From Thermanaerothrix sp034436175 (GTDB lineage Bacteria; Chloroflexota; Anaerolineae; Anaerolineales; Anaerolineaceae): a DNA stretch of 64,000 nucleotides. Positions 53,983-61,957 of the stretch are shown piece by piece. The notes under the pieces were generated by a model, which ran no database searches, was not told the DNA's origin, and saw nothing but the letters and a program-made list of their open reading frames with translations. The stretch is taken from positions 1-64,000 of the forward strand of contig CAYRUO010000009.1 in assembly GCA_964427505.1 (NCBI GenBank), written 5' to 3'. A program made the position numbers and the translations under genes. The stretch's first letter is position 1. The number at the start of each line of letters is the position of its first letter.

Positions 53983-54615
53983 CTAGGAACGTAAAATGCC
54001 TTGCTCGCTAAGTTTTTTCCCTACCGCACCACCGGGATGGGTCTGACCGAATTCCTCTTTGGTGTAGCCACGCGCCTGTAACAGAACGACACATAACGCG
54101 TCGCCCCACGCGGCGTTGACCAGTGAACTCCCCGTCGCAATCATCCCATAAGGATCAACATCAGGGGGGGCTTGCACTCGAACGACAATGTCACTCAACT
54201 GTCCCAATGTTGAAGCGGGATTTTCGGTCAAGGCAATCACCTTAGCCCCGCGTTGCCGCGCGATTTTTGCCAAATGGTTGATTTCCGACGTCTCACCTCC
54301 TTTCGAAATGACCAACAGTACATCTTTGTTTGTAACGGCGCCACCACCCCCATGCTGGGCATCACCCGGATGAATAAACAGAGCCGGTGTTCCACAACAG
54401 GAAAGCAAGTGAGCCAGACGATAAGCAACTGCATGGGAAGTACCGGCACCTGCCACCAACACATGGCCCTCACAGGCAAGTAACGCCTGCGCAGCCTTTA
54501 CAAAACTCCGGTCAAATTGAGGGGATAGAGAGGCTACTGCCTCCGCTTCTCGTTTGATCACCTCTTGTGCCAATTCAATCAGAGCATCATCGGATAAGTT
54601 GTTCGAATCGGTCAT
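53983..54615 (-). CDS. SIS-domain sugar-phosphate isomerase (KdsD/GutQ-like, no CBS)
   Basis: A 210-residue single SIS domain: VAGAGTSHAVAYRLAH (phosphosugar site), HGGGGAVTNKDVLLVISKGGET, and the end GQTHPGGAVGKKLS, which parallels the SHPGGxLGxxL of arabinose-5-phosphate isomerases. CBS domains are absent. It probably interconverts an aldose and ketose phosphate. The ATG at 54615 has GAGGTGA 8 bases upstream; the GTG at 54627 overlaps the regulator stop by 4 bases. It is second in the operon. Confidence 0.84.
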   Translation of the reverse strand: MTDSNNLSDDALIELAQEVIKREAEAVASLSPQFDRSFVKAAQALLACEGHVLVAGAGTSHAVAYRLAHLLSCCGTPALFIHPGDAQHGGGGAVTNKDVLLVISKGGETSEINHLAKIARQRGAKVIALTENPASTLGQLSDIVVRVQAPPDVDPYGMIATGSSLVNAAWGDALCVVLLQARGYTKEEFGQTHPGGAVGKKLSEQGILRS

Positions 54616-54623
54616 TTCGTTAA

Positions 54624-55580
54624 TCACCTCACCAATTGAGATGCCGTCACATGGTCGGTTATCAACACGTTAATCAACCTCCCTCGAAGCGCCCCCCGCA
54701 ATACGTCTATCTTTTGAGGGCCACCCGCCACACCTACCACACGCTTGATTTGACGCAGTTGCTCCAAAGTAATTCCAATCACCCGTTGATCTACCTCTGA
54801 GATAATCGGATGTCCCCAGGCGTCAAAGAAGCGCAAAGCAATATCACCCACCGCACCCTTTTTCAAAAGATCATCCAGCATATCCCAAGAAAGGATGGAA
54901 CCATCCCGCATGATCACCGAATCGGGGGTAGGGGCGCCGATCCCAACATAGGCCACGCTTATCTGCGAAAAAAGGCTAAACGCATGCCGTACATGACTAT
55001 CGGATAAAATGGCTTCCTTGACTTCCACATGGTCAACGATTCCGGGCGCCGGCAAAAGGGTCAAGCGACACTGAAGAAGTTGAGCCAAGCGCCGACACAA
55101 ATCCGTAGCGTGCACTTCCGATTCGGGTGGCCCAAGCCCTCCAATGATTTGAACCACGTGGGCACCCGGCGTGGGGCGAGGTTGCAGGGCAGCGACCATG
55201 TAACTCAGCGTAGTGCCCCACGAAATTCCGATTACGTCGTTATCCTGCAACGTACGCAGTAGATAATTTGCCGCGGCTATCCCCAATTCGCGTGAGACCA
55301 ACGCCTGCGATTGAGGATCGCGGGCCTCAACCACAAGGGCTTCACTCAACTGATACCGATTTTCCAGTTCTGCCTCAAGGTCGGGGTACAGCCCCGGCGG
55401 AGACATGACGGTGATTTTCACAATCCCTCTCTCGCGCGCCCGTTGAAGCAACCGCGAAACCTTGGAGCGCGAGAGTTGCAAACGTTCCATGATCTCGTCT
55501 TGGGTCAAGTTCTCTTCATAGTAGAGTTTGCTGACCTTGGTCAGTAGGCGAAGATCTTCTTCTTGTTTAGGCCGGGGCAT
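54624..55580 (-). CDS. SorC family sugar-binding transcriptional regulator, copy 2
   Basis: A 318-residue regulator related to the 40549 protein: helix-turn-helix NLTQDEIMERLQLSRSKVSRLL, then a SorC sugar-phosphate domain (VIGISWGTTLSYMVAAL, IKRVVGVAGGPQKIDVL). It heads the leftward operon (regulator, SIS isomerase, dehydrogenase, SAF oxidoreductase, isomerase, kinase, M24-like). Palindromes between its promoter and start suggest autoregulation. Confidence 0.9.
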   Translation of the reverse strand: MPRPKQEEDLRLLTKVSKLYYEENLTQDEIMERLQLSRSKVSRLLQRARERGIVKITVMSPPGLYPDLEAELENRYQLSEALVVEARDPQSQALVSRELGIAAANYLLRTLQDNDVIGISWGTTLSYMVAALQPRPTPGAHVVQIIGGLGPPESEVHATDLCRRLAQLLQCRLTLLPAPGIVDHVEVKEAILSDSHVRHAFSLFSQISVAYVGIGAPTPDSVIMRDGSILSWDMLDDLLKKGAVGDIALRFFDAWGHPIISEVDQRVIGITLEQLRQIKRVVGVAGGPQKIDVLRGALRGRLINVLITDHVTASQLVR

Positions 55581-55596
55581 AGGCGAGAACCATAAA

Positions 55597-55628
55597 TGAA
55601 AAATTTTTCAATAATAAAAATTTTTTCA
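55597..55628. promoter_or_regulatory. Tandem palindromic operators before SorC copy 2
   Basis: A perfect 14-bp palindrome TGAAAAATTTTTCA (55597-55610) and, 5 bases on, AAAAATTTTTTCA (55616-55628), a near copy. They lie in the leader just downstream of the promoter at 55641-55668. Confidence 0.6.
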
Positions 55629-55640
55629 TTTTCTGCAACC

Positions 55641-55668
55641 ATTATAGCAAGAAAAACAAGAAAGTCAA
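55641..55668 (-). promoter_or_regulatory. Sigma70-type promoter of the leftward sugar-catabolic operon
   Basis: On the minus strand, TTGACT (55663-55668), a 16-base spacer and TATAAT (55641-55646). Confidence 0.75.
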
Positions 55669-55684
55669 GATAATATTCTGAGAT

Positions 55685-56615
55685 TCAGACATGAGTTAGG
55701 ACAGTAGGGTGAACAATAACAGCAAACGAGGCCAAAGCATCCTTGACAATGGCCTGCCACTCACGGAGCAGAAGCCACCATGTCCGTTTGAGCAAGATAA
55801 ACACATCCAAATAGCGCCGCCATTTCTGGCCCGTCTTGTGCGGAACGAGATCAACACGCTCCTGCGGCTGGATCGGCAGTCCATACAGGCGGTCTGGCAG
55901 GTTTTCTCCGATCAAGAGAGCGACGGCATAAACCAACAGCCGCATTGCCACCATCTTTTCCATGTTCTCCTGCCGCCTGTTCATCCGCCGGGTCATTCCC
56001 AGCTGCCCCTTCAAAGCGCGGAAGGTTTGCTCGATCTTCATCCGCGAGAGAGAAATCTGCCCGGCGCGCTCCGGTTCGAGGCTGCTCGTCGCCCACAGCG
56101 GTTCGGCCAGGCCCTTCTTCCACACGCCAATCCGGTTGACGCACACGTTCCCTTCGTACCCTACACCCCAGGGTGGATCACCGTTTCGCCGGGCGAGAGC
56201 GCTAACACCACTTCCCTACCCTCTGAATCCCAGAACCTCGGCGGGTGGCGGCTCAGGTTCAGGCGGATGACAAACATCACCCCTCATCTACCAGGTTGAG
56301 CAACAACTCCAGGTAACTGAACCCCCGCTCCAACATCCATAAGCGTTCACCCAGCCGGTCTTTCAATCCGGCCAAGGCGCGGACATGGGCCAGGTTGCGC
56401 GACGACAGGCCGGCGGCGATAGACTTGGACGAGTAAGTGAGCAATCTGCATGGAACGGCCCACCCGCGATAGGGCGTCGCCAGCAGCAGCATCCAGAGGC
56501 CGCGCGTCTTGCCGTCTTTGAGCGTACCGACATACGCCGTCTTCCAGGCTTGCGGATGCTCGATCCTGGTCGGGCGCTGATCAAGAACGCCGCTGGCTCC
56601 TAAAACAGGCGCCAC
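55685..56615 (-). pseudogene. Broken IS4-type transposase
   Basis: Two minus-strand frames are parts of one DDE transposase. 56615-56277 gives the N-terminal/central part (KTAYVGTLKDGKTRGLWMLL, RLLTYSSKSIAAGLSS, ERLWMLERGFSYLELLLN). 56146-55685 gives the C-terminal part with the IS4 signature around RMKIEQTFRALKGQLG (the R-E-K of the YREK motif). The first ends at a stop near 56277, and the frame changes before the second. The start is also missing. I see no clear terminal inverted repeats. It is inactive and marks the right edge of the possible island. Confidence 0.75.
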
Positions 56616-56837
56616 AGTGCTTGGTGGGGATCACACCGTTTCGAGAACCGCTGGAGGCGTTTATAGCTGGCTATCTGCTACCACCCGTGTGCACGACAAC
56701 CCTGCTCAAACGCAGTAAATGGGCGGGCAGCATTGCCCTGCCAATCTCGGCGTTTTACTAGATGCTCAGACCATCGTCAAAAGAGTCTGCATGAAGGGAC
56801 GGTTTTATATTAACCCCTCTCCGAGAAACCGCTTACA

Positions 56838-56863
56838 AGAGGCGACGGCGGGATTCGAACCCG
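56838..56863 (-). repeat. 26-bp direct repeat at the tRNA-Cys 3' end (right copy)
   Basis: Identical to 25180-25205; see that entry. Here it is part of the intact tRNA-Cys gene. Confidence 0.7.
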
Positions 56864-56910
56864 CGGTCAGGGTTTTGCAGACCCTTGCCTTGCCACTTGG
56901 CCACGTCGCC
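56840..56910 (-). tRNA. tRNA-Cys (GCA)
   Basis: A complete cloverleaf on the minus strand: acceptor GGCGACG/CGTCGCC, D arm GCC...GGC, anticodon stem AGGGT/ACCCT with loop CTGCAAA (anticodon GCA, bases 56876-56878), T arm GCGGG-TTCGAAT-CCCGC and discriminator U, as expected for Cys. CCA is not encoded. Its 3' 24 bases plus 2 flanking bases are repeated at 25180. Confidence 0.95.
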
Positions 56911-56963
56911 GCGCGCTTGTCATTTTAGCAAACAAAAGGGTTGTGGTCAAGGTCGCCGCCCCC

Positions 56964-56991
56964 TTGACATTCCCCCTGCCCTCGGTATAAT
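56964..56991 (+). promoter_or_regulatory. Sigma70-type promoter of serS
   Basis: TTGACA, a 16-base spacer and TATAAT, both perfect hexamers, about 300 bases before the serS start and immediately before the T-box leader. Confidence 0.85.
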
Positions 56992-56997
56992 CCGCAT

Positions 56998-57266
56998 CAC
57001 AGCAAAGACTCACCCGGGACTGCGCGCCAGACGGTTACCCAGAGAGCCGGCGGGCGGTGCGAGCCGGCAAACCCAACGGCGCTTTCCACCCCGGAGGCCT
57101 GCTTGCGCAGGCCGGTCGCCTCCGCAGGAGCCCGCATCGGCGTGGCTGTAAGGAGGACGGTGCGGGGCCGTTATCCCCTAAATGAGGCCGGTGGCCCTCA
57201 GCCGCCGGCGAAGGCAGGTGGCACCACGAGATGCTCCCCCTCGTCCTGCGCAGGCGAGGGGCTTTT
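56998..57266 (+). ncRNA. T-box riboswitch (serine) in the serS leader
   Basis: The leader has the conserved stem I segment AGAGAGCCGG...GGTGCGAGCCGGC (57041-57068), a candidate serine specifier TCC followed by A (57085-57087), the T-box sequence AGGTGGCACCACGAG (57216-57230), and a terminator (57237-57266). Uncharged tRNA-Ser with a GGA anticodon would stabilise the antiterminator and switch on serS. The specifier assignment is from a hand-drawn fold and so is less certain than the T-box itself. Confidence 0.88.
57237..57266 (+). terminator. T-box-controlled terminator before serS
   Basis: CCCCTCG pairs with CGAGGGG around an inner CCTG/CAGG stem, followed by CTTTT. It overlaps the expected antiterminator partner region. 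Confidence 0.85.
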
Positions 57267-57292
57267 CATTCTAACCCACGGAGGGTGACCCG

Positions 57293-58570
57293 ATGCTGGA
57301 TTTGAACCTCATTCGCGAACAACCCGACATCGTGCGCCAGGCTTTGCGGGCGCGCCAGATGGACCCCAGCCCGGTAGATGAGGTGCTGGCGCTGGATGCC
57401 CGCCGCCGCGCTCTGCTCACCGAGGTCGAAGCGCTCAAAGCCGAACGCAACGCCGTCTCACGCGAGATCGGGCGGATGAAAGATCCCGCCGAGCGCCAGG
57501 CCAAAATCGAAGCCATGCGCCAGGTGGGCGAGCGCATCACTGCGCTGGATGAGGCCGTGCGCCAGGTAGAAACCGACTTGCGCAATCTGGTCGCAACCTT
57601 GCCCAACCTGCCCGCCCCCGAGGTGCCCTACGGCACAGGCGAGCATGATAACGTGGTGATCAAAACGGTGGGCGAACCGCCGCGCTTCGATTTCACTCCC
57701 CTGCCACACTGGGAACTCGGCCCGCGCCTGGGCATCCTGGATTTTGAGCGCGGGGTCAAATTGAGCGGCTCGCGCTTCTACATCCTCAGCGGCGCCGGCG
57801 CCCGCCTCCAGCGCGCCCTGATCGCCTGGATGCTCGATTTGCACATCCGCCAGGGCTACCGCGAGCAGTACCCTCCCTTCATGGTCAAAGGCGAGGTGCT
57901 GTTTGCCTCGGGGCAACTGCCCAAGTTCGCCGATAACCTCTATCGCGACATTGAGGAAGACCTGTGGATGGTGCCCACCGCCGAAGTGCCGCTGACCGGG
58001 ATGCACATGGATGAAATCCTAGACGAGGCCGCTCTGCCCCTGCGCTACACCGCCTATACCCCGTGCTTCCGCCGTGAGAAGATGAGTGCCGGGCGGGATG
58101 TGCGTGGGATCAAACGCGGTCATCAGTTCGATAAAGTGGAGATGTACATTTACTGCAAGCCCGAGGATTCGATGCGCGAATTGGAGAAGATGCGCGCCGA
58201 TGCCGAGCAGACCTGCGCCGAATTGGGTCTGCCCTACCGCGTGGTGCAGTTGTGCACCGGCGACCTGGGCTTCGGGGCCGCGATCACCTATGATATCGAG
58301 GTATGGGCGGCGGGCTGCGGGGAGTGGCTGGAGGTCTCTTCGGTCTCCAACGTGACCGATTTTCAGGCGCGGCGGGCGAACATCAAATACCGCCCGGCGG
58401 ACGGGGGTAAGGCACGCCTGGTGCACACCCTTAACGGCTCCGGACTGGGCTTGCCACGCACGCTGATCGCGGTGTTGGAAAACTATCAACAGCCGGATGG
58501 GTCGGTGGTGGTGCCGCCGGTACTGCGCCCGTGGATGGGCGGCATTGAGGTCATCCGCCCTGAGGCATGA
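57293..58570 (+). CDS. serS: Seryl-tRNA synthetase
   Basis: A 425-residue class II synthetase that charges tRNA-Ser. The N-terminal coiled-coil arm covers residues about 30-100. The catalytic core has motif 2 PCFRREKMSAGRDVRGIKRG and motif 3 NGSGLGLPRTLIAVLENYQ. Normal length for bacterial SerRS. GGAGGGTGA precedes the ATG. It is controlled by the upstream T-box, and a small DUF456 gene follows after 3 bases. Confidence 0.97.
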   Translation: MLDLNLIREQPDIVRQALRARQMDPSPVDEVLALDARRRALLTEVEALKAERNAVSREIGRMKDPAERQAKIEAMRQVGERITALDEAVRQVETDLRNLVATLPNLPAPEVPYGTGEHDNVVIKTVGEPPRFDFTPLPHWELGPRLGILDFERGVKLSGSRFYILSGAGARLQRALIAWMLDLHIRQGYREQYPPFMVKGEVLFASGQLPKFADNLYRDIEEDLWMVPTAEVPLTGMHMDEILDEAALPLRYTAYTPCFRREKMSAGRDVRGIKRGHQFDKVEMYIYCKPEDSMRELEKMRADAEQTCAELGLPYRVVQLCTGDLGFGAAITYDIEVWAAGCGEWLEVSSVSNVTDFQARRANIKYRPADGGKARLVHTLNGSGLGLPRTLIAVLENYQQPDGSVVVPPVLRPWMGGIEVIRPEA

Positions 58571-58573
58571 GCG

Positions 58574-59071
58574 ATGGACGCCCTACGCGAGGTAGCCTTT
58601 CCGCTGATCCTGCTGGCGTTCATGCTGGTCGGCCTGCTGGGGGTGATCATCCCCATCCTGCCCGGGCTGGTGATGATCTGGGCGGCGGCGCTGGTCTACG
58701 GCCTGGTGATGGGCTTTGAGGGCGGCGGCATCGCCCTATTTGCGCTGATCACCGTGTTGATGCTGATCGGGAGCGTGGTGGATAACGTGCTGATGGGCGG
58801 CAGTGCACGGCGCAGTGGGGCATCGTGGGTTGCGGTGGGGGTGGCCCTGCTGGGGGCGCTGGTGGGCAGTCTGCTCTGGCCGCCGTTGGGCGGATTGGTC
58901 TTAGCGCTGGTCGGCATCTTTGCCGTGGAATACCTGCGCCTGCGCGATTGGCGCAAGGCGCTCGATTCCACCCGCGGCTTGGCGGTCGGCTGTGGCTGGG
59001 CGGTGGTGGTACGCGCCCTGATTGCCCTGTTGATGATCGGGCTGTGGCTGGTGTGGTGGCTGGTGTTATAA
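58574..59071 (+). CDS. DUF456 membrane protein
   Basis: A 165-residue protein with four or five hydrophobic segments and the DUF456 features GVIIPILPGLVMIWAAAL near the N-terminus and a glycine-rich central part (LGALVGSLLWPPLGGLVLAL). Function unknown. It starts 3 bases after the serS stop and so shares its transcript, probably by chance of position. A GC-rich hairpin (59077-59101) follows. Confidence 0.8.
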   Translation: MDALREVAFPLILLAFMLVGLLGVIIPILPGLVMIWAAALVYGLVMGFEGGGIALFALITVLMLIGSVVDNVLMGGSARRSGASWVAVGVALLGALVGSLLWPPLGGLVLALVGIFAVEYLRLRDWRKALDSTRGLAVGCGWAVVVRALIALLMIGLWLVWWLVL

Positions 59072-59076
59072 GGAAG

Positions 59077-59101
59077 GGCGGGCGCCCTAGGGGCACCCGC
59101 C
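59077..59101. terminator. GC-rich hairpin between the DUF456 and ferritin genes
   Basis: GGCGGGCGCCC pairs with GGGCACCCGCC with one mismatch. No T-tract follows on either strand, so it may be a weak or factor-assisted terminator. Confidence 0.4.
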
Positions 59102-59107
59102 GTCGCA

Positions 59108-59602
59108 TTAATCTTCCTCTTCCAATTCGGGCAGATAGAGTTCAAGCAGGGTGATGTTCTGCTCACCTAAGCGGGTGGCGATGCGCAGAAGAGTATCCAT
59201 GGTGTTGACCTCTTCCAGTTGCTCTTCAACGAACCAATCCAGGAAGTGGCGTGTCTGGTAATCCTTCTCGGCCACCGCCAGGTCTACCAGGTGGTTGATT
59301 TGACGCGTCACCTCCTCTTCCCATTGGAGCGCGAGGCGGAAGGTCTCGGCGACGTTCTCAAAGGTGCTTTGAGGGGCGGCCACCGCGGGGATCTCCACCG
59401 TGCCGCCGGCCTCGACCACATACTTGATGAAACGCAGGGCGTGATCGCGCTCTTCCGCGGCCTGCTTATAGAAGAACTGCGCCAGTTTGGGAAAAGCGTG
59501 GCTGTCGCAGTAGGCGGCGATATTGGTATATTGGAGCGAAGCGCCAAACTCGCGCCCGATTTGGGCATTGATCGCATCGTTTAAGGTTTTGCTCAGCGCC
59601 AT
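59108..59602 (-). CDS. Ferritin (bacterial non-haem, Ftn type)
   Basis: A 164-residue four-helix iron-storage protein. Ferroxidase ligands appear as the Glu in GREFGASLQY, Glu and His in AAEERDHALRF, and Glu in LQWEEEVTRQ and WFVEEQLEE. The ATG at 59602 with AAGGAGGT 8 bases upstream is the likely start; an upstream in-frame ATG at 59623 lies before the ribosome site. It has its own promoter with a TGC-extended -10 (59650-59658) and a 15-base hairpin at the transcription start (59629-59643). Confidence 0.92.
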   Translation of the reverse strand: MALSKTLNDAINAQIGREFGASLQYTNIAAYCDSHAFPKLAQFFYKQAAEERDHALRFIKYVVEAGGTVEIPAVAAPQSTFENVAETFRLALQWEEEVTRQINHLVDLAVAEKDYQTRHFLDWFVEEQLEEVNTMDTLLRIATRLGEQNITLLELYLPELEEED

Positions 59603-59628
59603 AGGTCGTACCTCCTTGGGCATAAATT

Positions 59629-59658
59629 AGAGCATCTTGCTCTGGTTAGATTATAGCA
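59629..59658 (-). promoter_or_regulatory. Ferritin promoter with hairpin or operator at the start site
   Basis: On the minus strand, TGCTATAAT is an extended -10 (59650-59658), and the perfect inverted repeat AGAGCA-N3-TGCTCT (59629-59643) overlaps the expected transcription start. It may be a regulator site or a 5' stabilising hairpin. Confidence 0.55.
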
Positions 59659-59757
59659 TGCCGAGGAAAGACGCGGGGGCGGGGTAGAAGGTCTTGGTAA
59701 ACATATCGTAAAATTCGGACCTTTATCACAGTTTCTAGGGTAAAATACTCCCTAAGC

Positions 59758-60414
59758 ATGCTGCCGTCACACCCACCTCACACCGACCCGCATCGCCGTG
59801 CGCCCCATCTGCTGGGGTGGTGGGTGGTTCTGATTCTCGCACTGGGCTGGGGCTTGCATGCTCTGGCCGTCCCCGGCCGGGCGCAAACCCCTACTTATAC
59901 ACTCTACCTGCCGCTGGTGGCGCGCGAGGCGAAGACCTGCGCACCGCTCTCGCCCCAGGAACAGGCTATCCTGGACCGCCTGCTCAACCACCCCGACCAG
60001 CGCCACCAAGCCCTGATCTGCAACGACATTCTGCAGCGCGTCGCTCGCGAGCGCGCGCTGGATATGGGCCAGCGGAACTATTTCAGCCATGTCACCCCCG
60101 AGGGCTATGGGCCGAACTACCTGGTGCGCCAAGCCGGGTATCCTCTGCCGACCTGGTACAGTCAGGCCGTGAGCGCCAACAACATCGAATCCATTGCCTA
60201 CTATGCCGCCACCGTCACCCCCGATTGGCACGTGGTGGTGGACGAGGTGTGGCAGGGATGGATGGATTCCCCCCCGCATCGCGATCATCTGCTGGGAGCG
60301 ACCGATTTCTATGCTGCACAGACCGAATTTGGCATCGGCTATGCCAACGTGCCCGATGAGAGGTGGGCTTACCGCTCGTACTGGGTGGTGATCATCGCCC
60401 AGCGCGGGCCGTGA
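59758..60414 (+). CDS. Secreted CAP/SCP-domain protein
   Basis: A 218-residue exported protein. It has a signal segment WWVVLILALGWGLHALAVPG after a His-rich front, then a CAP domain (residues about 75-215) with NDILQRVARERALDM, YFSHVTPEGYG (cavity His and Glu), VWQGWMDSPPHRDHLL and GIGYANV. CAP proteins of bacteria are extracellular with mostly unknown roles. TAAAAT at 59741-59746 puts the expected transcription start about 5 bases before the ATG, and no ribosome site is seen, so the mRNA may be leaderless. Confidence 0.85.
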   Translation: MLPSHPPHTDPHRRAPHLLGWWVVLILALGWGLHALAVPGRAQTPTYTLYLPLVAREAKTCAPLSPQEQAILDRLLNHPDQRHQALICNDILQRVARERALDMGQRNYFSHVTPEGYGPNYLVRQAGYPLPTWYSQAVSANNIESIAYYAATVTPDWHVVVDEVWQGWMDSPPHRDHLLGATDFYAAQTEFGIGYANVPDERWAYRSYWVVIIAQRGP

Positions 60415-60421
60415 GGTGAGA

Positions 60422-60462
60422 TAAAAACTGCCGGCTGCCCTCGAGCAAGCAACAGCCGGCAG
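60422..60462 (-). terminator. Terminator of the fructose PTS operon
   Basis: On the minus strand, CTGCCGGCTG, a 15-base loop and CAGCCGGCAG are followed by TTTTTAT. It lies 30 bases past the fruA stop. Confidence 0.88.
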
Positions 60463-60491
60463 ATGTGCGGGTCAACGCGAGGTTCGGGGCG

Positions 60492-61922
60492 TTATTCGCT
60501 CAACGGCTTCTTGAGCAGGTAGAGCATGGCCGTGGTCACCACCGTGCCAACGAGAATGGCCACTACGTAAAGCCCCAGGTTTTCAACCGCATTGGGAATG
60601 GGGAGCACGAAGATACCACCGTGCGGCACGCGCAGACCGCACCCAAAGATCATCGAGAGCGCGGCGGCCACCGCTGAACCGACCATGATGGAAGGGATCA
60701 CGCGCAGGGGATCACGCGCGGCGAAGGGGATGGCGCCTTCGGTGATGAACGAGATGCCCAGCACCGCCGCGGCCTTGCCCGCCTCGCGCTCATCCGAGGT
60801 GAAGCGGTTCTTGAACAGCCAGGTCGCCAGCGCCAGCCCCAGCGGCGGGGTCATCCCGGCGGCCATGACCGCCGCCATGGGCTGATAAACCTGCGCCGAG
60901 ATCAAGCCCACTGAGAACGTATAGGCGGCTTTGTTCACCGGGCCGCCCATATCAAAGGCCATCATCGCGCCCAGAATCAGCCCCAGCACGGCCTTGCTAC
61001 CGCTCTGCAGACTGTTGAGCCAGGCGGTCAGGCCGTCCAGGGCGGCTTTGACCGGCGTGCCGACTACGTAGAACATGAGGATACCCACCACCAGCGACCC
61101 CAGCAAAGGCAGGATCAGCACCGGTTTCAACCCTTGCAAGTTGCGCGGTAGTTTGAGCGCCTGGTTCAACCACTGCGTGAAATACCCGGCGATAAACCCG
61201 GCCACAATGCCGCCTAAAAAGCCCGAGCCGGTCAGACCTGCCACCACACCGCCGATCATGCCGGGGGCTAAACCGGGGCGGTCGGCAATCGAAAACGCAA
61301 TGAATCCGGCCAAAATGGGCACCATCAGTCCGAAGCCACCCTGCGCACCGACGGCGAAGAGGTTCGCCCAGAAGGTCGTCCAGGGTGTAGGGGTGATGGG
61401 GTTGCCTTGCAGGTCTTTGGCGGCATCATATGCATAGATGCCGCGGGCAGCGAAAGCAATCGCAATCAGCAACCCCCCTGCCACGACGAATGGGATCATG
61501 TACGAGACGCCGGTCATCAAGTGCTTGTAGACGCCGGTGCGTTCGGCAGCGCGCTTGGCTTTGGCGGCTTCCACCTCGGCCACGTAGGCCTCGGCCTTGT
61601 CCGGCGCGGCCAGGACAACCGCCTCACGCAGGGCGCGCTCAACCAGCGATTTGCCATCGTTGATCGCGGCGTTGGTCGAGGTCTGATAAACGCGTTTACC
61701 GGCAAAGCGCGCCAGATCCACTTTGGTATCGGCGGCGATAATCACCACATCGGCCTGGCGGATATCCTCGGCGCTGAGCGGGTTTTCGGCGCCCACCGAA
61801 CCCTGCGTCTCCACTTTGACCGTGTGGCCGAGCGCCAGAGCCCCCTGTTCAATCGCCTCGGCGGCCATAAACGTGTGCGCGATGCCGGTCGGACAAGATG
61901 TCACTGCTACGATCTTTGCCAT
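60492..61922 (-). CDS. fruA: PTS fructose transporter, EIIBC component
   Basis: A 476-residue membrane protein. The EIIB domain (residues 1-100) has the phosphorylated Cys in TSCPTGIAHTFMAAE (C10). After a linker, the EIIC domain (from about 125) has about eight to ten segments with MTGVSYMIPFVVAGGLLIA and FITEGAIPFAARDP. It imports fructose as fructose 1-phosphate. It is third in the operon after EIIA-HPr and fruK. It resembles FruA but has one EIIB domain rather than the duplicated form of enterics. Confidence 0.93.
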   Translation of the reverse strand: MAKIVAVTSCPTGIAHTFMAAEAIEQGALALGHTVKVETQGSVGAENPLSAEDIRQADVVIIAADTKVDLARFAGKRVYQTSTNAAINDGKSLVERALREAVVLAAPDKAEAYVAEVEAAKAKRAAERTGVYKHLMTGVSYMIPFVVAGGLLIAIAFAARGIYAYDAAKDLQGNPITPTPWTTFWANLFAVGAQGGFGLMVPILAGFIAFSIADRPGLAPGMIGGVVAGLTGSGFLGGIVAGFIAGYFTQWLNQALKLPRNLQGLKPVLILPLLGSLVVGILMFYVVGTPVKAALDGLTAWLNSLQSGSKAVLGLILGAMMAFDMGGPVNKAAYTFSVGLISAQVYQPMAAVMAAGMTPPLGLALATWLFKNRFTSDEREAGKAAAVLGISFITEGAIPFAARDPLRVIPSIMVGSAVAAALSMIFGCGLRVPHGGIFVLPIPNAVENLGLYVVAILVGTVVTTAMLYLLKKPLSE

Positions 61923-61957
61923 CCTCCTGTAACTCCTTTCTAGATATTAGGGTAGGT

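Noticed and set aside
54295..54308. CACCTCCTTTCG string matching the 16S rRNA 3' tail
   Set aside because: It lies inside the SIS gene and encodes the conserved SKGGET motif, so it is coding by necessity.
55709..56299. Plus-strand frame of 196 codons over the transposase
   Set aside because: Antisense of a recognisable IS4-type transposase remnant; composition is not protein-like.
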